DNA of 64,000 nt from Nectonema munidae (Eukaryota; Nematomorpha; Nectonematoida; Nectonematidae): positions 434,001 to 498,000 of the forward strand of contig JAUIRK010000763.1 of NCBI GenBank assembly GCA_030549495.1. Direction: 5' to 3'. Numbering within the stretch: the first letter of the stretch is position 1; every line of letters starts with the position of its first letter. Below, one piece after another: positions 23,294-34,636 of the stretch. The position numbers were made by a program, and so were the translations under genes. The notes beneath the pieces were generated by a model that searched no databases, was not told where the DNA came from, and saw only the letters and a program-made list of their open reading frames with translations.

Positions 23294-24409
23294 CATGGGC
23301 GCCGGCAGATAGGGGCAAGGAGGGGCACTTGCCCCCCCCCCCTGGAAATTATAGCAAAACTTTTTAAATTTTGTTATGGAAATATTTTACACAATCGTAT
23401 TCTTTTGTGATGTTTGTTAGCAGCAATATCTGTAAGCTCAAATGGGACAAGTGCTAAAACATTTTCATGAGATGAAAACATCTTATAAGATATTAAGGAA
23501 GCGTTGGGATCAAGTATTTGAAGCTTTACAATCTGTGCAGATAGATTTACCAAAAGTGCATGAACAAGTTCAAAATTTATTATCTGTTATATTTGTTTAC
23601 CGCGAAAAATCAGAAGAATTTTTTAGAATGAATGTATTTGAAAAAGTTAAAGAACTATCAAAAAGTTTAAACATTGAGCTTACTGTACCACGTCAGTGTA
23701 AAAGGCAAACTCATAGAATAAATCTTGGAACAGAAAATGTCGAGGAATATTGTCGCATAAGCGTATACATTCCCCATCTTGATTCATTAATTTCCTCGTT
23801 GAAAGCTCGGTTTCCTGAAAAAAGACATTTACAAACTTAAGTATATTCCATCCTACGCAAATGCAAAAATTATCCCGTGAATCTTTTCTTGATGTAGTTA
23901 ATCAGATAGTAGAAATGTACAAAATAGAAAATTTAGAAGCAGAGTCCTTAAGCTGGTTTGATTATTGGTTGATTTCAACTGAGAAAAAAGCAAAAAAAGA
24001 GTTTGTCGAGCTATTGAATGAAACATTGTTTTATCCAGCTATTAGAAAAGCCGTATTAATTCTTCTTACTTTGCCGGTTACTACTTGCAGTATTGAAAGG
24101 TCATTCAGCACCTTGCGTAGAGTGAAAACGTGGTTAAGGTCAACCATGTCTGATGATCGTCTTTGTGGACTATGTATGATAAGTGTTCACAGAAAGAAAA
24201 TAAACGATAAGAAAGAAATGTTCGTGGAGAAAGTAGTAAGCACATTTGGAAAGGACAAAAGAAGATTGCAATTTCTTTTTAAATGATTTGAAGTTTTTTG
24301 AATATATTTTCTTTATTGTAAATAAAATTTTCCATTAATTCTAATATGATGTTTTTTAAATTATGAAATTTTTTGCCCCTCTCTGGAAAAAATTTTAGCG
24401 GCGCCTCTG
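23294..24409 (+). mobile_element. hAT element with truncated transposase
   Basis: Ends CATGGGCGCCGGC and the reverse complement of CAGAGGCGCCGCT, flanked by 8-bp duplications CATGTGTA and CGTGTGTA (7 of 8 match). Plus-strand frames at 23442-23840 and 23861-24286 carry the carboxy-terminal half of a hAT transposase of the ZMYM/52-kDa-repressor-like type. The dimerisation block reads LLTLPVTTCSIERSFSTLRR then VKTWLRSTMSDDRL, an excellent match to 'lP.tta..ErsFS.l..ik..lRs.m...rL'. The amino-terminal zinc finger and most of the catalytic core are missing and the two frames are separated by a stop and shift, so it is a non-autonomous remnant. A run of ten C lies just inside the left end. Confidence 0.85.
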
Positions 24410-24955
24410 CGTGTGTAATAGTAAAAAAAAATATATCGTGCTCGCAAAGATCTTGACTGCAAAAATGTTAGCCACTCTAAGCATTGCACAAGTTTCAACA
24501 GATCGAAATGGATCTATTCATGGTATCATGATCTCAATATCACATCACTGCGTTTCCTACTAAATAATTAAATGTAATGCTTGTTTGTAGATCTGTGATT
24601 TGGAATATTAAATACAATGAAAGTAGAATCAATTGAGCAGAGGGAAATATAATCAATTCGCTATGCTCAACTTCAAAATTTTCATCTAAATATTCAAGGC
24701 ATCATTTCTATCCCTTCGAGAGATTTCTCATTTCGTTTAATTTTTTTAATCTTCTAATCCTAACAGAAATTTGGCGTCTGCAAAATTGTTGTAATATATT
24801 TTAGCTTATCATTTCAAATTCCCTGTTTAAGGGTGGAAAATGTGATATATATTACAAATATAGACAAGAGTGCGCAATCATATATTACGTGCACTGTGTT
24901 TGATTAGAGCAGAAAAATGATGCAAATACACTTCTAATAATCTCTAAAGGTAGTA
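24410..24955. other. Intron stretch, nothing recognised
   Basis: No exon or element identified between the two hAT remnants. Confidence 0.4.
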
Positions 24956-24957
24956 TA

Positions 24958-25400
24958 CAGGGCCGTATCAAGGGGGAAGGCAGTGGGGGCAATTGCCCCG
25001 AGCGCCACACCTAGGGGGCGCCATTTCATTACCACTGACGTCAAAGCAGCAAAGCTTGAGATGGAAATTGAGGAGATTCAAATGTTTTTGAAACCTGGGA
25101 AGGAAAAATCGGCAAACGCTATGGAGTTACTTGGATTCCTGTCCTCGCACTCAGGACTCTGTCCGAATATACAAGTGGCTTTGAGGATCATGCTGACAAT
25201 TGGAACTTCTATTGCATCCTGTGAAAGGTCATTCAGCAAGCTAAAACTTATTAAGTCCTACATAAGGAGCACTATGGGGCAAGCCCGCCTCAAAAGTTAC
25301 ACGAAAAGCAATGTTACCAAAAAGAATGAGTGTGATGTTATTTTTAACATAATATTTTCGGAAATTGACATTTTTTTATATGATCTCTCTAAATTATTTT
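24958..25400 (+). pseudogene. hAT transposase carboxy-terminal remnant
   Basis: Starts with a hAT-like terminus CAGGGCCGTATCAAGGGGG and soon enters an open frame that ends with the dimerisation domain: IQVALRIMLTIGTSIASCER then SFSKLKLIKSYIRSTMGQ and ARL. 'SCERSFSkLk.iksylRstM...RL' is diagnostic. It differs from the 23.3-kb copy in sequence, so it is a separate family. The right terminus was not found. Confidence 0.75.
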
Positions 25401-26135
25401 AGAGTTGTTGACATTAGGCTTTTTAGCAATTTTGTTTTCAATGGGTATACCCTCATTTTGAAACATCATTCTCAGAAATTTAAACTTTTTATAATCGTTC
25501 ACTTACGTAGTTTAGTCAAACAATCAAAAACTTTACTCCAAGGTAGGTGTCACCTTATACCGAAGAACTCATGTCCAATCCAACAAAATATTCAATTTGT
25601 GTTAATTTATTTTACAGAGCAAAATATGCTTTGTATGCAATCTATAATATATAGGAGATTAATGTTGTCTTCGAAAAATCTTTCAAATCACACACCCAGA
25701 TAAGCTTATGCTAAAGGATTTAATTAGGGACTAAAAATCAAGGCATTATTTAGGTCACTAAGTTTTATATTTGCAGATTCCATTTTTTGTTCCTCTAATA
25801 AAATATTTCCTTACAAGTTCTTCCTTCATCACTGAAAACAAAAAGTGCTTACACTAACTACTTTAAATAATTACTGCAATAGTGCCTAACTTTACTATTT
25901 TGGGAATTAAAACACCATTTTAGTAGTAAATTTACTTTCAATGAAGTAAAACATCTGACTGAAAAATTATCTTAAAGAGTAAAGATTTTTAGATTCTATT
26001 CTAAAAATTGAGTAATGGCTCTCTCAATTTACAAATATTTAAAGTAATATAAAACTTAATTTTACCACTTTGGATTGTCTTCTATAGTTGTGAAATTGCT
26101 TCCTTTTATTTTAAGTGAGATATCACACTTTATTA
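25401..26135. other. Intron stretch, nothing recognised
   Basis: A 112-codon open frame at 25365-25703 has no domain resemblance and overlaps the end of the hAT remnant. Confidence 0.35.
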
Positions 26136-26138
26136 ACC

Positions 26139-26646
26139 CAATGTTGCCAGATCTACGGATTTATCCGTACGGATTTTCGTAGGGTAAATTTTCTAGGGAG
26201 AGATTTAGGACAGATTTTTTGTTCACTCGGATTTTTACTTTTTGCGGATATTTTACAGGTAATTCAAAAATTTTGGTTCTGAAGAGATAAAAAATTATTA
26301 TTTTTCAAAAACTATTTTAATTTTTGAAAACTTTAACTTATTTTTCGGTGAATTAAGTAGTTTTAATTAGTTTTTACTATTCAATTAATTAGTCTTAGCA
26401 TAATTGAAATGATTGATTTACGTTAGCCAGTAGCAAAGGGCATAAACTGAAATCCCCGAAATAATAACAATTTTGAAATTCTGTAGTTTTCTCAAACTGG
26501 TTGAAAGCTTTTTTTCTCCAATTTTGTGAAAAAAATAGGTGTCACCTCTTGCAGAAAATTTTCCTTGGTAAGGGCCTGGGTCTACGGATTTTTACGGTTT
26601 TTTTCGATTATTTTCAGAATATTTATTTTTTTGCCTGGCAACACTG
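26139..26646. mobile_element. Non-autonomous element with CARTGTTGCCAG ends
   Basis: Left end CAATGTTGCCAGATCTACGG and right end reverse complement CAGTGTTGCCAGGC. Both ends carry a shared subterminal motif: TCTACGGATTT occurs at 26153 and again at about 26581 before the right end, in direct orientation. CA(G)TG...CACTG ends suggest a hAT MITE; I could not establish a clean 8-bp duplication. No coding sequence. Confidence 0.6.
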
Positions 26647-26869
26647 CTAACCTCTATTTTAATTTTTTTCTCTTTTTTTCCTACACGGTGTGAATTTAAT
26701 AAAATTTGAAAGTTACAAAAATATAATATAATACAAAAATTGTTTATCTGAATAAAATTGTTAAGTTTCATATTAGTTCTTACTTAACCCATTACCTTCT
26801 AATAGTGAAGTTTGAACCTTTACTTTTTTTTCAAGGTCATATTTTTGCTTTTCTTACTATCCTTTAAAG

Positions 26870-27061
26870 CAGCGTTATTCAAACTGTGGGTGCCGACCCT
26901 TCAGTAGATCGCGTGAAAAATAAAATGGGTCGTGACAAAAAAGAAAGGACACCAAGGGAGAGGAAAGTGAAAAAAATCTAAAAGTATTAATATTTTATTC
27001 ATACAAATAAATAAAGCGATGTGCTTCAAGGTTAAAGTTTTTCAAAGTTTGAAAAACGCTG
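26870..27061. mobile_element. hAT MITE (Charlie-like ends)
   Basis: Left end CAGCGTTATTCAAACTGTGG followed by GTGCCGACCC, right end reverse complement CAGCGTTTTTCAAACTTTG. This is the familiar 'CAGnGtTTCTCAAaC.GTGGGTCGcGACCC' type. Flanks are CTTTAAAG on the left and CTTTTTTAAAG on the right, compatible with an 8-bp duplication altered by a T-run slip. 192 bp, no coding capacity. Confidence 0.8.
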
Positions 27062-27353
27062 CTTTTTTAAAGTGTATTGATTATTTTTTGTTTATGACAT
27101 TTCATTTTATCAATCTGATTTTGTTTTTCTTTAATATTGTTTATATTTTATTTCAATCATTTGATCTTACTTCAAATTAAATTTTTAAAGTCACACATTT
27201 TAGGTAAATTTTTTTTTATTTTTAGAATGAATTATATAATTTAATTTGTTTAAAATCACATTTTGAAAAAAAATTATTTTTACTATTTTATTTTTAATAA
27301 AATTTCAATCTACACGTGTCAGCTACATATAAAAGTTTTGAAGCGAATAATCC

Positions 27354-27612
27354 TTGACGATGTGTATTTGTGTATAGTGAGCATGCACACAATGTTTTAT
27401 TCTGTGATCTATTTGATCTATTTCGTAAATTTTCAGTTTTTGTCTTTATAGTACAACATACTACAATTTGTAGTATAGGCGAAACACTGTCGATACGTAT
27501 TTATGTATAGTGAATATGCACACAGTGTTTCATTCATAAATTTATTGTCTGTTTCTTGAACTTCTTGTTTTTGTCTTTATAGTACAACATGATACAATTT
27601 GTATTATAGGCG
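27354..27612 (+). repeat. Tandem duplication of the piggyBac left end
   Basis: Two adjacent copies of about 125 bp, 27354-27479 and 27488-27612. Each contains TTTGTCTTTATAGTACAACAT and ends in an almost palindromic ACTACAATTTGTAGTATAGG-type sequence. The same end in inverted form occurs at 29705-29733 after the transposase, so this is a duplicated 5' terminus of the piggyBac copy. Confidence 0.75.
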
Positions 27613-29733
27613 CCAAAACAGGAAATTAACTCTTTTTAAAAGGATAAGCTTTTTTCTTCATCTTTTTTGTAATGCACAATTCATTCCATTTCCTTGCTTT
27701 TCAGACTGTTTTGACTTGTTTTTCTTAATTTATTAGAGATACCATTTCACACATTTTGCTGTTTTTTCTTACTTTTCGATGAAAAAATATCAAAGGTCAT
27801 CGTTTCAATTGGCACGTGCTTTAATTTCTATTTGTGATGAATCTAATGATAATAATGATGACGATGAAAAAAACAATTTGGAAAAAACTGATGAAAATGT
27901 TTGTGAAAAAGTTATTGAAGAATCGTATAAATCTTTGGAAAATAATGAGGAAATAGAATCGAACGAAGGTGATATTGACATGTTTGAAGACAACATCTCT
28001 GATGCTGATAGTCTGAGTGATGTAATTGAAGACGATGAACCCTGTACTACCGCCAATAGCTTTTTCACGAACGAATTTGAAGATGAAGAGTTTATTTTTT
28101 GTAATGACGTCAAGTATTCAAAAAGACCACCGCTGGTTAGATCTTTATTAAGAAATATTTTCAATCAAAAGCCAAGACCTTTATGTGATCCCAGAAGCGA
28201 AGCTGTATCTTTTTTCCTTTTTTACAATGAAGACATGTTTCTTCATATTACAAGATACACTAATAGAAACGTTTCTGATGAAGTTAGGAAAAATAAAAGA
28301 AAAACTTATGTAACTTTCATGAAACAATTTTCTTGTGAAGAAATAAAAGCTTGCTATGGTATTATAATTAGGGTAGCTTCTGATAGAGACAACATGACTT
28401 GTTTGGTTTCTTTATCGTCTCCAAATGACTCAAAACCATTTTACAAAGCTACAATTGGGTTTCAAAGATTCAAATTTTTTTTACAATGTTTTCGATTTTA
28501 CAACTTCAGAGAGAGGGAAGCAAGGAGAAGATCAGATAATCTTGCAGCTGTCAGGGAAATATGGACAATGTTACAGAAAAATTTATTGACTTTCCTCGTA
28601 TCTGAAAATGTTCTCACTGTTGATGAACAGCTTTATGGGTATAGAGGTAAAATACCTGGAAGAACTTTTATGCCTCAAAAACCCAGAAAATATGGAGTAA
28701 AAGTATTTTGGTGTTATGAAGCCAAAAGTGGTTTTGCTCTTTCAGGATACATTTATTCCGGTAAAGAAATTGGCAAAGATAAAAACACAGAACGAGCTTC
28801 TACAACAGTTTTACGGTTAGTCAAACCATTTGAGAATAGTGGTAGAGATATAGTAACTGACAGGTATTTCACCTCTCACTTCTTGGCTATAGAACTTTTA
28901 AAGAAAAACTTGACGCTATTTGGAACAATTAATAAAAGAAGAAAAGAAATTCCTGCTTGCTTAAAATCAGCCAAAAACAAAGACGTCCATACAACATTAG
29001 CCTTGTATGATCGATCATGAAAACAAAATCTCCCTATGCTCATATGTTCCCAAAAAAAATAAAAATGTATTGATGTTGTCCTCTTCTCATCTTGTCATTG
29101 AAATATCAGAGAGGTGGGATAAAAAACCTCGTATAATTTTGGACTACAACCAAGGTAAGTATGGAGTTGATTTGATTGATTCTATAATTGAAGAGTTTTC
29201 TTGTTGAAGAAAAACCAACAGATGGCCAGTTCTCTTAAACTATAACTTTATTGATGTATCATGGAGTAACGCATTTATTTTAATGAAGAAAAACGATTAT
29301 TCCCAAAACCGAAGAACTTTTTTGAAAAACCTATCTTTTTAATTTGCTTTCGAATTCTTAAGTAAAAGACTTCAAAGCCAAAGTTTAAGGAAAATTATAA
29401 AAGAGGCTGGAATACTTGTCGGATATATAAAAACAACTCCTGCAAAAGTAATAAATTATTCCAGGCCTTGTAAATATTATAAAAAGTCATGTCGGAGTGC
29501 TTGTGAAGTTTGTGACGACGCAATTTGTCACAGTCATAGAATCAAAAAAAACTACACAGTTTTGTATGTTTTGTGAAAAATAGACAATACATTTATAATT
29601 TCATTAAATAAAACTTTGTACAACTTTATGTGATATACATATTTACAAAAATACAAAAAAAAAATTATATTCATAAATGTCAACCTTTATAAATATGTGA
29701 ATTTCCTATACTACAAAATGTAGTAGCTTGTAC
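27450..29733 (+). mobile_element. piggyBac element, long but inactive copy
   Basis: The transposase frame starts at ATG 27779 and runs unbroken for 413 codons. It has an acidic amino-terminal region (SDADSLSDVIEDDEP), then the DDE_Tnp_1_7 core with VLTVDEQLYGYRGKIPGRTF and KPRKYGVKVFWCYEAKSGF (first catalytic D in VDEQ), and DIVTDRYFTSHFLAIELL (second D). It shifts frame near 29015; YNQGKYGVDLIDSIIEEF (third D region) follows at about 29147-29207. A cysteine-rich tail RPCKYYKKSCRSACEVCDD and AICHSH ends near 29575. At least one frameshift and one later stop break it. Ends GTACAACAT and GTACAAGCT agree with the AGTACAAC ends of the 18.4-kb copy, but the flanking TTAA is not preserved. Confidence 0.9.
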
Positions 29734-29754
29734 AGAACTGTGTCCAGTTTATAG

Positions 29755-29932
29755 CAGGGGCGTAGCCAGAGGGGGGAGGCAAGAGGGGGCAGTGCCCCCC
29801 CCCCCCCAAATACCTTTTCTGCCCCCCCCCCCCCAAATACCTTTTCTCCCCCCCCCCCCCAAATACTAATTATTTTATTTCCAATATGCTTGCCCCCCCC
29901 CCCTCCAACTTCCATTTTTGGCTACGCCACTG
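29755..29932. mobile_element. hAT MITE with perfect 8-bp target duplication
   Basis: Starts CAGGGGCGTAGCCAGAG, ends TTTTTGGCTACGCCACTG, and is flanked on both sides by GTTTATAG (29747-29754 and 29933-29940). The inside holds three copies of a C-run followed by AAATAC, with runs of 13-14 C. 178 bp, no coding capacity. The perfect duplication implies a fairly recent insertion. Confidence 0.95.
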
Positions 29933-30087
29933 GTTTATAGTGTACGAATGAGGATTTTAAACGATTTGATAAAGTCAAGCAAAGTTTACTACTAACAGTA
30001 TTTCGTTCTGACAGACCTTTATTTAATTCAATTCGCTTCAATTTAGTTGATTTATTTTTATTCAAACCAGTTTTGTAATTCTCTATC

Positions 30088-30265
30088 GTTGGTGGGTAGG
30101 TTGTATGACAAAGCACTTTCAGCCAATAGGCATTATGCTGGTATTATGCTTAAGTATGATTAATCGCAGTTATTTGTGACTTTAATATAAGAATTGAGAG
30201 CATTGTGGTTTGAAGCCCTAACCTTCAACTATTAAGCTGAGTGCACAAGCATTATATCCAACTAG
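30088..30265 (-). mobile_element. tRNA-derived SINE (type 1), copy 3
   Basis: Minus-strand relative of the 37.5- and 39.9-kb SINEs. Shared blocks are CTCAGCTTAATAGTTGAAGG, GCTCTCAA, GATTAAtC, CTTAAGCATAAT, GCTGAAAGTGCTTTG and the ACCAAC tail. Its B box has decayed (GGGCTTCAAACCAC), so this is the oldest of the three copies. Confidence 0.8.
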
Positions 30266-30649
30266 TTAAAATCATTTAAAAAAACTTTTGAAAACTATTA
30301 CAAATTAAAAACTCTTATTAGTAAAGTATCAATTAATCAATTTTTATGTTTAAATATCAATATGCAAATTAAAAGGGAAAATTGGTAATAATAAAACTCT
30401 CGTGTGAATTTTAATGAAAACTAAAATTATTTTATAAAAATTTACAAATAAATTTAGGTTATTACAGTAGGATGGACGATAGATATAGATATTTAAATAA
30501 TTGAATTAATATATCAGGTAGAAAAAATGAATTAAATGATGAAAAGTGAAAGAAATGACAGTAATATACAGATCATTTGAACAAAGGGTGAGGAAGAGAA
30601 GTAAGAAAAATTTGGGAGGTAATAAGCTTCGTGTGCAAAGAAGATTTTA

Positions 30650-30775
30650 TTCACAAATGAACGTATAAACGCGTGAGTAAGGTTGATTAGAAAACTGGGT
30701 TTCGATGACTCAAGTTTTCGATTCCGCATCAAGCCTACTTTCCTCATAGTTCGATACAAGTGGCGCAATTTGTTT
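30650..30775 (+). repeat. Dispersed repeat R1, copy 1
   Basis: Matches the reverse complement of 40912-41030, most strongly over GCATCAAGCCTACTTTCCTC, ATAGTTC.ATACAAG.GGCGC and TGAGTAAG. The minus-strand open frame at 30532-30768 lies over it and is not supported as a gene because the other copy does not keep it open. Confidence 0.75.
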
Positions 30776-31122
30776 ATAAATAAATTATATAAAGTATAAA
30801 GTTATTTTTTTATTTACATGATACAACTTCAGCATCCCATTAAAATAATGGGGATAGATGTGTTTATAATGGAAAATATGTGAAAAATATACAAAAACTA
30901 AAGCGAAAGGATGACGTATTTTTTGATTATATACTAATATTAGGTAGAAGCGGGTGTGTATTTTATATTTCCAAAACACACTTGGCAAAAGTCAAATTAT
31001 GATGGACGAATCGAATTATGAAATGAGTGTATTAGAGAGGAATGAATACCTAATTACTTTTGCGTAAAGTTTTGGTTCTAAAAATTTTGGAGATTAAAAT
31101 ACATTAAATATTATTAAGATAC

Positions 31123-31804
31123 CGCGGTTGTATAAGAAGATTTCTTTAGAAAATTTATCAAACATGGCGATTTCTTTCTTAGCTTCAAGTTTGAGTATTT
31201 GATGAACTAGGATGTTGTTGCCGATTAATTGAAAGACCATTTCCTCAAATTGTTCTGTGGAATGTTCGTCGTAAACAATGGCCACGATTGTCAAGTTAAA
31301 GTGTCGCATAAAGGAAACAAACACGGCTGAACCGTGGCTAACACTCGATATTTGACTCCACGGAACATCACTCTTATTTTTCATAAGACAGTCACCAGAT
31401 AAATAGTTGATCTGAGAAAGAGATGCTGATGAATGAAGGGACGGGATCATGTTCATTTTTAAAACCTTTCCTGAGGAACTAGATGCGCACAGCCAAAAAT
31501 TTTCGTAAGTAAAAATGCAAGATTTTTGAGGTTTGGATGTTAGAAGGAGAATAAGTTCATTTTTTCCAGTTTCTGAACAAGTATCTAACAATTTCAAATT
31601 TTTTGAAACGCTCTTCAACTTTTCCTTCAAGTTGTAAACAGCGAGAGAAAAGATACGAGAGTAACTTTCATCCTGTTTACAAGAAATGGGAATAGCAACA
31701 TGACATATTTCAAGGTCAGCACTCATAACTTGACTCATTTCAAATAATAGGAAGAATAGAAGCATCACAAGAAAAGTTTTGGGTATAAATAGAAAACTGT
31801 GCAT
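31123..31804 (-). CDS. Receptor guanylyl cyclase, exon 1 (signal peptide and first lobe)
   Basis: Starts at ATG 31804 with a clear signal peptide (FLVMLLFFLLFEMSQVMSA), then 'DLEICHVAIPISCKQDESYS'. Residues about 150-227 read SHGSAVFVSFMRHFNLTIVA followed by IVYDEHSTEQFEEMVFQLI, which matches the 'alv.Ll.hF.W..valiy.d' core of the ANF_receptor (Peripla_BP-like) fold. Several cysteines and N-glycosylation sites (NKSD, NLT) fit an extracellular domain. The exon ends CGC G before GTATCT, phase 1, and joins exon 2 across an intron of about 22.7 kb. Together exons 1-5 give about 524 codons: ligand domain near 430 residues, one membrane span, then cytoplasm. A natriuretic-clearance-type or other ANF-domain receptor is the alternative; the exon 5 juxtamembrane favours guanylyl cyclase. 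Confidence 0.75.
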
Positions 31805-32390
31805 TGTACTTTGTATAAACTTATTTCAAAATCCTCACTCTCTTATTAAATACTTAATGAGTATGCGCATATCAAAAATACATAAAAGGCATTTTTTAAA
31901 AATCAGTGAAATCTTTGTGAAGGAATGGAGGGAGTGAAGGAGAAGGAGCAGAGATTCTATTTGTCGATAGGAACATCCTTACTTGAGCAGCAGAAACTTT
32001 TTGTTTATCTGCATGGTATTAGAGAGTCCTAAATTTATAAAAGGTAAGTATAGAATTCAGGAGAAATCTTGTGAAACTTGTAATGAGAAGTGTGTATACA
32101 TGTGAGAAAGTATCCTTTTTCACGCCTTCACTACAAACTTATTTATTGGTGAAGAAAAATATTTTAAAATCGATTATCTTGCTCTGAAGAGTAGAAAATA
32201 GGAAATGTAATTGGAAGCTTGGAGAAAAGATTGATCTATTAGTGTGTAGTAGAAAAAAGGATAGCGTAGTCATTAATGTATAACGTAGTATATCTCCGAA
32301 CAAGGAATAAAATAAATTGCACGATGAACGAGAAATTACAGGTTAAGTTGATATACAAGGTATATATAAAAATATAGATTGATTCAAAAT
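31805..32390. other. Upstream region of the receptor gene
   Basis: The stretch before ATG 31804 should hold the promoter and 5' UTR on the minus strand. I see no convincing TATA or initiator element and no further coding exon. There are purine-rich runs (GGAATGGAGGGAGTGAAGG) near 31922. Confidence 0.35.
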
Positions 32391-32395
32391 TTTAC

Positions 32396-32860
32396 TGATA
32401 ACATCATCATCATATGATTATCATCATAGTCCTCTTTGTCAATATCCAAAAACATCATCACATCACCAGCGTCATCGTCATCATCTTCATTGCGAATGAT
32501 AAAATGATCATCATCATCATCATCATCTTACCGTGTATTTTTAGTTGAATTATTTAGTTACGAGTCAATGCAAATTATCGATATTGATCTTGACTACCTC
32601 TTCAATTTTTGCATGGATCCATACTCATCCTACCTTTTATAAGGAAATGGAAAACATGAGATAATATATATACTGTATAATATATATAATAATGCAAAAA
32701 TAATAATAATAATAATAATAATGCGCCTAGTGTATTCGTGTAGAAGATACATACGCCTGTATATGCACGCAGGCATACCACTTTGTTTCCTAGAGAAACA
32801 AGTTTTTTGTCTAGGTAATCATGTAAAATAAAGAAGAAGAAAAAGAAGAAGAAAGAGTTA
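32396..32860. repeat. Cluster of trinucleotide microsatellites
   Basis: Interrupted CAT/ATC runs at 32402-32530, an AAT run at about 32697-32722, a TATA-rich stretch near 32660-32692 and a GAA run at about 32830-32857. Confidence 0.9.
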
Positions 32861-32886
32861 TGCTAAGAAAAAATAATACATGAAGT

Positions 32887-34624
32887 CAAAATATTTATAA
32901 TATATAAAGACATAGATAGATGATATACATCAAGATGATATCAGTATATTGGCAAATGAGCATAATGAATATATTGATTAACGCTGGCGGCAATTTACAT
33001 GCTCTTAGAGATGTAAAAGATTTTTGGCGTAATTGCAATTCATTTGGAAGTATGCATGGCGCAAGCAACTAAGAAGTCATATATTAAATCTTTTCAAAAA
33101 ATACCAAAAATTTTTTATTAAACTTTAGTCTTTGTACTCATTTAGGGTGCTCCAATTTTTATATGATATCCAAAGTGTGTGGCCTTTGTAAGCAATATTT
33201 TGCAATTTTAGGCAATGTTTTCCAAAAACTTTTCGTATCATTACAAAACATCGCATATCTTTTGGGAAAAAAAAGAATGAAAAAGTGGAATCAACATGTT
33301 TGTATAATAAATTGTACACAAAATTGGAAATAAATCTAAAAATATGGCAAAACCTTGATTAATCCCTCTTTTATATTACATTTTCTAACTAATATCAAAT
33401 TTCTATTTCAATAATTCCTATTCCAGTGAACTCTCAAAAGAAAATATTTGCAAAGATATCAATCATTTGATTGAAAATGACAATAGCGTAAGAATTAAAT
33501 TGAATCAATAAAAAACTGCTATTAGTACTAAATTAAAATTTTTACTTCGAAAAGTTATGTTTTGCCTTCGCATACATCTTACTCTGGTGTAGTTTAAACT
33601 CGTATCTGAATCCTTCTCTCTTTGTTATTTTTCCAAATTATTTGAATAAAATTTGGCAAGAAATAAAAATAGAAATTTATGAATGTTTCAAAATAACTAA
33701 AATTCCTTATTACTTGAGTCTCCAAATAATAGTTTGAATGATCCAATTCTCGCATGTCAAATATATAAACTTTAAAATATATTCTACTTGCACGATTTTT
33801 TCTAAATATTTTATTAATTTATTTAATGAAAGAAACTTTGTTGTTTAATTCAATCAAAATATTTTATCTGTCCTTAAATTAGATTTCAATAGTGTCTTAA
33901 CGCAAAACAATTTTTCAATATTTTTAAACGAAACTATCCATACATAGTAAATTGATCATGTTCAATTTGATTATAAAAACATTCGTCACATTAGATTTAA
34001 GTTAATGCTTCTCTTTACATTTGTCTTATTGATTCATATTTAGCATTTTTAAATAATTTTGTGCTTTGCAAATCGACATTTTTGTATTGGATCATTATGG
34101 TTATTTTGTTAATTAGGTAATGAATACTGCAAATCAATTGCTAATATTCTACGGCAATACAATAGCGTTTATATATTTTTGCTAAATCAATAAAATATCC
34201 ATTTTTGAAATATTAAAATATTTTATCCATTTCCAAAATAAAGACTGGCCAAATCTCATATATTTTTGGCCAAAAATATAATGTTTAGTTCTACTTTTTA
34301 TGTACCATATTCATGTTTATAACTTTTATTCTATTTTATCGAGAAAAATCTCGAGTTTCGATAATCCTAAATCTAATTTTTCATTACTTAAATAAAATTA
34401 TTTTATCGAGAAATCAGAAACTCTAGACATAAGAGAAGGTTATTGTTACATAATCCAAAAAAAATCTTAAAAACTAAAATCTTATGTTTATTTTTTGTAA
34501 TGAAATTCTATGCAAATTCGAAAATGCATAGCAATATTTTTGAATTTAGAAAACTTTGCCAATATACAGATATCATCATGATGTATATCATCTATCTATG
34601 TCTTTATATATTATAAATATTTTA
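32887..34624. mobile_element. 1.7-kb element with 68-bp inverted ends
   Basis: Left arm 32887-32956 and right arm 34557-34624 are inverted copies with two or three mismatches, containing AAAATATTTATAATATATAA, then GACATAGATAGATGATATAC, ending ATTGGCAAA. The interior is AT-rich; a 64-codon minus-strand frame at 33125-33319 is not recognisable. This may be a non-autonomous transposon. No clear target duplication. Confidence 0.65.
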
Positions 34625-34636
34625 ACTATTAGATTT

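Noticed and set aside
26787-26800. Possible fifth TTAACCC MITE end
   Set aside because: TTAACCCATTAC matches the left end, but no partner end or body sequence follows.
27805-28164. Minus-strand 119-codon serine-rich frame
   Set aside because: Antisense of the acidic amino-terminal part of the piggyBac transposase.
30532-30768. Minus-strand 78-codon frame
   Set aside because: Runs over dispersed repeat R1 and is not kept open in the other copy.
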